Below the pieces are notes generated by a model. It saw nothing but the letters and a program-made list of their open reading frames with translations. It had not been told where the DNA came from and ran no database searches. From Evtepia sp. (GTDB lineage Bacteria > Bacillota > Clostridia > Oscillospirales > Oscillospiraceae), in NCBI GenBank assembly GCA_029256465.1, contig JAQSXW010000060.1:1-5658 (forward strand): DNA of 5,658 nt. The letters are read 5' to 3'. This document shows positions 1-5,658 of the stretch, one piece after another. The position numbers and the translations under genes were made by a program. The first letter of the stretch is position 1, and the number at the start of each line of letters is the position of its first letter.

Positions 1-1386
1 ATCGGTAAAGATTCGTTTCAGGAAGTGGACATCGTTGGCATTACGATGCCGATCACAAAATGCAATTTTTTAGTTCGAGATGTACATAGTCTGGCAGACA
101 TCATTCGAGAAGCGTTCGCCATTGCTCGTGGTGGACGTCCCGGACCGGTTCTCATCGATATATTGAAGAACGTGACGGCTGAAACGGGGGACTTTACTCG
201 CCTTCCAAGAGAACAGCATCATGCCAGTGGCCGTCTAGCTGCACTCTTACGGCGGGCTTCCCATGACCTTAGGGCACCGGAGCCAGATCATGATGACCTG
301 GATAAACTGGTTGAGATGATTGGGGAGTCAAAAAAACCCTTGGTGATCTGTGGCGGTGGTGTGGTGCGCAGTCGGGCTCATGAGGAGTTTATAACCTTTG
401 TGGAAAAGATTGATTCTCCAGTATCGGTTACTCTGATGGGAGCAGGTGCGATTGAGGGGAGGAATCCTCTGGTGACCGGTATGATTGGGATGCATGGTAC
501 ACAAGCCTCTAATACAGCTTGTGACCGCTGTGATCTTTTGATTGCAGTTGGTTGCCGCTTCTCAGACCGTGTGGCCCTTAAGAAGGAGACCTTTGCCCGC
601 CATGCAAAAGTAGTACAAATTGACATTGACCGAGCAGAAATCAATAAAAATGTCCCGACCGACCACCATATTATAGGCGATGCCCGGCGTGTTTTGGCAC
701 TCCTGAATCAGAAGGTGGCCCCCGCAGAACACAGCCAGTGGAAGGAAGAGGTATTTTCCTTCCGCACGGAGACGGTATATGACGCTAACTCCGAAACTCT
801 AACACCAAAGCAAGTACTGACCTCCATTGCGAGGATCATGCCGCAGGATACCATCGTATCAACGGATGTAGGGCAGCATCAGATGTGGTCCATCCAGCAT
901 TTTCACTTTGACTACCCAGGACAGCTACTTACTTCTGGTGGCTTTGGCACGATGGGCTTTGGACTTGGTGCTGCCATTGGTGCCAAAGCGGCACACCCTG
1001 AAAAAGTGGTCATTCATATGACCGGTGACGGCTGCTTCCGCATGAACTGTCATGAATTAGCAACCGAGGAGCATTATAATCTTCCGGTCATTACCTGCAT
1101 TTTTAATAACCAGACACTGGGTATGGTTCGGCAGTGGCAAACACTAATCTATGACAAACGCTATTCTGAAACAGATCTTAAGCGAGGGCCGGATTTTGTA
1201 AAGTTGGCGGATGCCTATGGGCTCAAAGGAAAACGCGTGACAAACGTAGCAGAACTGGAAGCTGCGCTTTTTGAAGCACTGGAGTGCGGTTGCGGTTATG
1301 TGATCGATTGCGCCATAGACACCGATGAATTGGTGCGCCCCATGGTTCGGGCTGGAACCCACATCACTAATTTCTTGATTGATTAA
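1..1386 (+). CDS. ilvB: Acetolactate synthase (AHAS) large catalytic subunit, 5'-truncated by window edge
   Basis: This is the ThDP- and FAD-dependent subunit that condenses two pyruvates to 2-acetolactate, or pyruvate with 2-oxobutanoate to 2-aceto-2-hydroxybutyrate. It is the first common step of valine, leucine and isoleucine synthesis and acts in the cytoplasm. The frame is open from base 1 (IGKDSFQE, then VDIVGITMPITK) to TAA at 1384-1386, giving 461 visible codons of a usual 550-580. The missing N-terminus includes the catalytic Glu of the family. GTG at 25 is inside conserved sequence and is not the start. Numbering from the first visible codon, the central FAD-binding domain spans about 95-235 (ICGGGVV, GMIGMHGTQASN, FSDRVA). 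The C-terminal ThDP domain has TDVGQHQMW near 290 and the GDG-x24-NN cofactor motif, with GDG at 342-344 and NN at 369-370, followed by GMVRQWQ. The linker before the central domain looks longer than usual. The close coupling to ilvN supports AHAS over other ThDP enzymes. Confidence 0.97.
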   Translation: MGKDSFQEVDIVGITMPITKCNFLVRDVHSLADIIREAFAIARGGRPGPVLIDILKNVTAETGDFTRLPREQHHASGRLAALLRRASHDLRAPEPDHDDLDKLVEMIGESKKPLVICGGGVVRSRAHEEFITFVEKIDSPVSVTLMGAGAIEGRNPLVTGMIGMHGTQASNTACDRCDLLIAVGCRFSDRVALKKETFARHAKVVQIDIDRAEINKNVPTDHHIIGDARRVLALLNQKVAPAEHSQWKEEVFSFRTETVYDANSETLTPKQVLTSIARIMPQDTIVSTDVGQHQMWSIQHFHFDYPGQLLTSGGFGTMGFGLGAAIGAKAAHPEKVVIHMTGDGCFRMNCHELATEEHYNLPVITCIFNNQTLGMVRQWQTLIYDKRYSETDLKRGPDFVKLADAYGLKGKRVTNVAELEAALFEALECGCGYVIDCAIDTDELVRPMVRAGTHITNFLID

Positions 1387-1391
1387 GGAGG
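1385..1391 (+). promoter_or_regulatory. Ribosome binding site of ilvN
   Basis: AAGGAGG overlaps the ilvB stop codon and lies 8 bases before ATG at 1400. This decides the start: TTG at 1379 lies upstream of the site, and ATG at 1409 is too far from it. The next GGAG (1402-1405) is too close to 1409 to serve that codon. Its position on the ilvB stop suggests ilvN translation is coupled to the end of ilvB translation. Confidence 0.85.
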
Positions 1392-1399
1392 CAGCTCAA

Positions 1400-2951
<1,552 letters not shown>

Positions 2952-2984
2952 TGCTTATTTAGACGAGTAAGACCAAATCCACAA

Positions 2985-3014
2985 GCATCCAAGGGGTTTT
3001 CACTCCTTGGATGC
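2985..3014 (+). promoter_or_regulatory. Hairpin 1 in the ilvC-ilvD spacer
   Basis: This is a perfect inverted repeat of 10 bases, GCATCCAAGG at 2985-2994 and CCTTGGATGC at 3005-3014. It extends inward by a G-T and a G-C pair to a 12-pair stem with loop TTTTCA at 2997-3002. It starts 33 bases after the ilvC stop. No T-run follows, so on its own it is not an intrinsic terminator. It may protect the ilvC 3' end from exonucleases or fold together with the hairpin just downstream. The pairing is seen in the sequence; the function is inferred. Confidence 0.65.
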
Positions 3015-3019
3015 CGATG

Positions 3020-3060
3020 GAAAAAGCCCTTTGCCGACGTACCAGGAGGAGGGCTTTTTC
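3020..3060 (+). terminator. Terminator-like hairpin between ilvC and ilvD
   Basis: GAAAAAGCCCT at 3020-3030 is exactly complementary to AGGGCTTTTTC at 3050-3060. This is the common intrinsic terminator layout, an A-tract, a G+C stem and a T-tract, and it is nearly symmetrical, so it could act on either strand. Two points weaken it: the loop is long (19 bases, 3031-3049), and the T-tract is only five bases before C. It sits inside a gene block that appears to be one operon, so partial termination or attenuation that lowers ilvDE relative to ilvBNC is plausible. The loop also contains a purine-rich GGAGG. Confidence 0.6.
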
Positions 3061-3068
3061 GATACGGT

Positions 3069-3089
3069 GGAGGGCTTGCGCCGTCCTCC
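3069..3089 (+). promoter_or_regulatory. Hairpin 3, G+C-rich, upstream of the ilvD ribosome binding site
   Basis: GGAGGGC at 3069-3075 pairs with GTCCTCC at 3083-3089 in seven pairs, one of them G-T, around the loop TTGCGCC. No T-run follows. Its 3' arm contains CCTCC (3085-3089), an anti-Shine-Dalgarno-like sequence. That sequence could instead pair with GGAGG of the ilvD ribosome binding site at 3111-3115 or with GGAGGA at 3045-3050. Formation of this hairpin would leave the ilvD site free. The regulatory role is inference. Confidence 0.5.
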
Positions 3090-3109
3090 GTGCCCCGATT
3101 CAACATTTT

Positions 3110-3116
3110 GGGAGGT
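3110..3116 (+). promoter_or_regulatory. Ribosome binding site of ilvD
   Basis: GGGAGGT, with its GGAGG core at 3111-3115, lies 7 bases before ATG at 3123. It selects that ATG (MRSDQVKKG, the usual IlvD N-terminus) over GTG at 3090, which would add eleven residues with no family match and would place this site inside the coding region. Confidence 0.85.
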
Positions 3117-3122
3117 TACAGC

Positions 3123-4787
3123 ATGCGTTCGGATCAAGTAAAGAAAGGCGTGGAAAGAGCGCCCAATCGCAGTTTACTCTATGCCCTGGGTTTGACGGAA
3201 GAGGAACTTAATCGGCCTCTGGTCGGGATTGTGAATTCCTATAATGAAATTGTACCTGGTCACATGAACTTGGACAAGATTGTGGAAGCGGTGAAAGCCG
3301 GGGTGCGTGCTGCAGGTGGTACTCCCATTGAGTTCCCTGCAATTGCAGTATGTGACGGGATTGCCATGGGGCATGAAGGAATGAAATATTCGCTGGTGAC
3401 GCGCGATCTCATTGCAGATTCAACAGAAGCGATGGTGATGGCACATCAATTTGACGGGCTTGTGATGGTACCCAACTGTGATAAAAATGTGCCAGGACTT
3501 CTCATGGCAGCGGCGCGACTTAATATTCCGACCATGTTCTGTTCTGGCGGTCCTATGTTGTCAGGGAGAATGAAGGATGGAAGCCGCACCTGCCTCAGTC
3601 ATATGTTTGAAGCAGTTGGTGCTTACCATGCAGGAACGATGGATGAAGAAGGCGTACAGGATTATGTGGAAAACGCCTGTCCCACCTGTGGCTCCTGTTC
3701 TGGGATGTATACGGCAAACTCTATGAACTGTCTGACCGAAGCAATTGGTATGGCCTTGTCCGGGAATGGCACCATTCCTGCCGTGTATTCTGCTCGTTTG
3801 CGTCTGGCAAAGCTAACCGGCATGCAGATTATGGAGCTCATTGAAAAAGATATTCGGCCCCGAGATATCATGACTCCTGCTGCGTTTCACAATGCAGAAA
3901 CTGTGGATATGGCATTGGGATGCTCCACCAATACGATGCTTCATTTGCCGGCCATTGCCCACGAGGCAGGCGTCACGTTGGATCTGGACGAATCCAACAG
4001 AATCAGCGCAAACACGCCCAACCTTTGCCATTTGGCTCCTGCAGGTAATACCTTTATGGAGGATCTGGACATGGCTGGTGGTGTGTACGCCGTTATGAAG
4101 GAACTGACAAAGAAAGCACTGCTGGATGAAACGGTGATGACCGTGACAGGAAAAACGTGGCGGGAAAATCTAAAGAATGTCCAGAATCGGAATCCTGAGA
4201 TCATACGGAAAGTGGAAAATCCCTACTCTGAGACTGGCGGAATTGCCGTTTTAAAGGGAAATTTGGCAAAAGACGGCTGTGTAGTGAAGCGCTCTGCGGT
4301 TGCGCCCGAAATGATGGTGCACGAAGGACCTGCCCGTGTCTTTGATTCTGAAGAAGAAGCCATTGTTGCCATTTACGGAAGAAAAATCAGTGCGGGCGAT
4401 GTGGTTGTGATTCGTTATGAAGGCCCTAAAGGTGGCCCTGGTATGCGAGAGATGCTCAATCCGACCTCTGCCATCTGCGGGATGGGATTGGGAGAGAGTG
4501 TGGCACTCATCACCGATGGACGCTTCTCGGGTGCTACCCGCGGTGCTGCGATTGGACACGTTAGCCCAGAAGCTGCTGCAGGCGGTGTGATTGCCTTGGT
4601 AGAGGAAGGCGATCTCATTGCCATTGATATTGCAAATTATCAGGTGGATCTCCGCGTCTCTGACGAAGAATTGGAACGCCGCCGCGCTTTGTGGACACCC
4701 AAGGAGCCGCGGGTGAAAACCGGCTACCTGGCTCGGTATGCCAAAATGGTGACTTCTGCGGACAAGGGTGCCATTTTATCAGTCTAA
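3123..4787 (+). CDS. ilvD: Dihydroxy-acid dehydratase, Fe-S enzyme
   Basis: This enzyme removes water from 2,3-dihydroxyisovalerate, or 2,3-dihydroxy-3-methylvalerate, to give the branched 2-oxoacids for valine and isoleucine. The 554 residues match the usual IlvD/Edd family length. Visible motifs in order are MRSDQVKKG at the N-terminus, [11 protein letters not shown] at 77-87, NCDK at 118-121, [18 protein letters not shown] at 186-203, [11 protein letters not shown] in the middle, and [11 protein letters not shown] near 464-474. C119 and C192 align with conserved cluster cysteines, D78 and D120 with metal-binding acids, K121 with the lysine that is carbamylated in related enzymes, and S469 with the proposed catalytic base. 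VPGH at 44-47 replaces the PCN-type cysteine of plant-like [2Fe-2S] enzymes, and CPTC is present as in E. coli IlvD. An oxygen-sensitive [4Fe-4S] cluster is therefore likely, by inference. Related sugar-acid dehydratases are possible in principle, but the neighbours settle the call. Confidence 0.97.
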   Translation: MRSDQVKKGVERAPNRSLLYALGLTEEELNRPLVGIVNSYNEIVPGHMNLDKIVEAVKAGVRAAGGTPIEFPAIAVCDGIAMGHEGMKYSLVTRDLIADSTEAMVMAHQFDGLVMVPNCDKNVPGLLMAAARLNIPTMFCSGGPMLSGRMKDGSRTCLSHMFEAVGAYHAGTMDEEGVQDYVENACPTCGSCSGMYTANSMNCLTEAIGMALSGNGTIPAVYSARLRLAKLTGMQIMELIEKDIRPRDIMTPAAFHNAETVDMALGCSTNTMLHLPAIAHEAGVTLDLDESNRISANTPNLCHLAPAGNTFMEDLDMAGGVYAVMKELTKKALLDETVMTVTGKTWRENLKNVQNRNPEIIRKVENPYSETGGIAVLKGNLAKDGCVVKRSAVAPEMMVHEGPARVFDSEEEAIVAIYGRKISAGDVVVIRYEGPKGGPGMREMLNPTSAICGMGLGESVALITDGRFSGATRGAAIGHVSPEAAAGGVIALVEEGDLIAIDIANYQVDLRVSDEELERRRALWTPKEPRVKTGYLARYAKMVTSADKGAILSV

Positions 4788-4827
4788 TCCCCCAAATTAC
4801 AAATTTGTCCGGTGCTCAAATGGAAAA

Positions 4828-4834
4828 AAGGAGA
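4828..4834 (+). promoter_or_regulatory. Ribosome binding site of ilvE in the 54-base ilvD-ilvE spacer
   Basis: AAGGAGA, with AGGAG at 4829-4833, is 8 bases before ATG at 4842. The rest of the spacer (4788-4827) holds only a weak A+T inverted repeat, CAAATT/AATTTG at 4793-4798 and 4802-4807, with a 3-base gap. It shows no terminator or recognisable promoter, which fits co-transcription of ilvE with ilvD. Confidence 0.8.
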
Positions 4835-4841
4835 ATGAAGT

Positions 4842-5658
4842 ATGCTGGATATCAAAGTGACGAAAACGGATGCGCCCAAGGAGAAACCACAAGGCAAGCT
4901 GGGCTTTGGCAAAGTGTTTACGGATCATATGTTTATCATGGATTTTACGGAAGGAAAAGGCTGGCATGATCCTCGCATCGTGCCATATCAAAACCTAACC
5001 CTATCTCCTGCCAGTATGGTATTCCATTACGGACAGGAAATGTTTGAAGGGCTCAAGGCTTACCGATGCGAAGACGGAGTCAACTATCTATTCCGTCCAG
5101 ATATGAACGCGAAGCGGAGCAATGCAACTAACGACCGCCTCTGTATTCCGCAGATTGCAGTGGAAGATTATGTGCAAGCAGTGAAAGCTGTGGTTCAAGT
5201 TGACAAGGACTGGATTCCTACCGAACCTGGAACTTCACTGTACATTCGCCCTTTTATCATAGCTACCGAACCCTTCCTTGGGGTTGATATCGCTAAGAAC
5301 TTCCTGTTTATGATTATTCTTTCTCCTAGCGGAGCTTACTATGAAAGCGGATTGGCTCCCGTAAACATCTGGATTGAAGATGACTATGTGCGGGCTGTCC
5401 GCGGTGGTATGGGGTTTGCTAAAACAGGCGGAAACTATGCGGCGAGCTTGGTCGCCCAAGTCAAAGCCCACGACGAAGGTTATTCTCAGGTTCTGTGGCT
5501 GGACGGTGTGGATCGCAAGTACATTGAAGAAGTGGGAGCAATGAACATCTTTTTCAAGATTGATGGTAAAATAGTGACTCCCCAGCTCAACGGCAGTATC
5601 CTGCCCGGCATTACTAGGGATTCCGTTTTGACCCTGTGCAGGAACTGGGGCATTCCGA
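4842..5658 (+). CDS. ilvE: Branched-chain amino acid aminotransferase, 3'-truncated by window edge
   Basis: This PLP enzyme transfers an amino group, normally from glutamate, to the 2-oxoacids made by IlvD, giving valine and isoleucine, and it also serves leucine. The frame is open from ATG 4842 (MLDIKVTKTDAPKEK) to the window end: 272 codons of an expected 340-360, so roughly the last 70-90 residues are outside. It belongs to the fold-type IV BCAT family, the longer form resembling eukaryotic and Bacillus enzymes. Motifs are FHYGQEMFEGLKAYR at 61-75, a FRPDMNAKR segment near 86-94, YIRPF at 134-138, the PLP-binding lysine K194 in GFAKTGGNYAAS, and E230 in EEVGAMNIF, which aligns with the glutamate that contacts the PLP ring nitrogen. 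A good ribosome binding site precedes the ATG. D-amino acid transaminase and aminodeoxychorismate lyase share the fold but lack these BCAT motifs. Confidence 0.96.
   Translation, partial: MLDIKVTKTDAPKEKPQGKLGFGKVFTDHMFIMDFTEGKGWHDPRIVPYQNLTLSPASMVFHYGQEMFEGLKAYRCEDGVNYLFRPDMNAKRSNATNDRLCIPQIAVEDYVQAVKAVVQVDKDWIPTEPGTSLYIRPFIIATEPFLGVDIAKNFLFMIILSPSGAYYESGLAPVNIWIEDDYVRAVRGGMGFAKTGGNYAASLVAQVKAHDEGYSQVLWLDGVDRKYIEEVGAMNIFFKIDGKIVTPQLNGSILPGITRDSVLTLCRNWGIP

Noticed and set aside
25..27. GTG as a possible start of ilvB
   Set aside because: The upstream codons in the same frame (IGKDSFQE) match conserved AHAS sequence, so the gene begins before the window.
2952..3122. T-box riboswitch or separate ilvD promoter in the spacer
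   Set aside because: No TGGNACC T-box core is present. TTG-type -35 candidates at 3031 and 3076 have no TATAAT-like partner at 16-18 bases.
3067..3141. Small open frame starting at GTG 3067 after the purine-rich GGAGGAGGG, a possible leader peptide
   Set aside because: The spacing from the purine tract is too long (about 14 to 16 bases), the frame runs into ilvD, and the 24-codon peptide has no run of Val, Leu or Ile codons as expected for an ilv leader peptide.
4793..4807. CAAATT/AATTTG inverted repeat after ilvD as a terminator
   Set aside because: The stem is six A+T-rich pairs with a 3-base loop and no T-run. It is too weak to call.
4691..4969. + strand open frame of 92 codons across the ilvD-ilvE junction
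   Set aside because: It is out of frame with both ilvD and ilvE, which are clearly coding there, and its translation has no family resemblance.

Overview
The window is one co-directional block of branched-chain amino acid biosynthesis genes, all on the + strand, in the order ilvB (5' end missing) - ilvN - ilvC - ilvD - ilvE (3' end missing). Together they encode every step from pyruvate to valine. The same enzymes make isoleucine when 2-oxobutanoate is supplied, and 2-oxoisovalerate from IlvD also feeds leucine synthesis. No mobile element, CRISPR array, tRNA, rRNA or phage gene is visible, and there is no sign of an undescribed system. This reads as ordinary core metabolism.

The organism is most likely a member of the Bacillota, probably Clostridia. 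This rests on purine-rich AAGGAGG-type ribosome binding sites before every visible start, base composition near half G+C, a short class I ketol-acid reductoisomerase of 339 residues, and protein wording such as GMIGMHGTQASN in IlvB and [16 protein letters not shown] in IlvC, which I associate with clostridial homologues. The family-level placement is inference.

Layout: 1-1386 is the last 461 codons of the acetolactate synthase large subunit. After a 13-base gap, 1400-1951 is the ACT-domain regulatory subunit, whose 3' end overlaps ilvC by 20 bases. 1932-2951 is ketol-acid reductoisomerase. 2952-3122 is a 171-base spacer holding three successive hairpins, one of them terminator-like, and the ilvD ribosome binding site. 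3123-4787 is dihydroxy-acid dehydratase. 4788-4841 is a short spacer with the ilvE ribosome binding site. 4842-5658 is the first 272 codons of a branched-chain aminotransferase, which runs off the window.

IlvB and IlvN together make 2-acetolactate, and IlvN carries the residues expected for valine feedback inhibition. IlvC isomerises and reduces the acetolactate, IlvD dehydrates the diol to the 2-oxoacid, and IlvE transaminates it. The point most worth a second look is the structured ilvC-ilvD spacer, which could split expression into an ilvBNC part and an ilvDE part.
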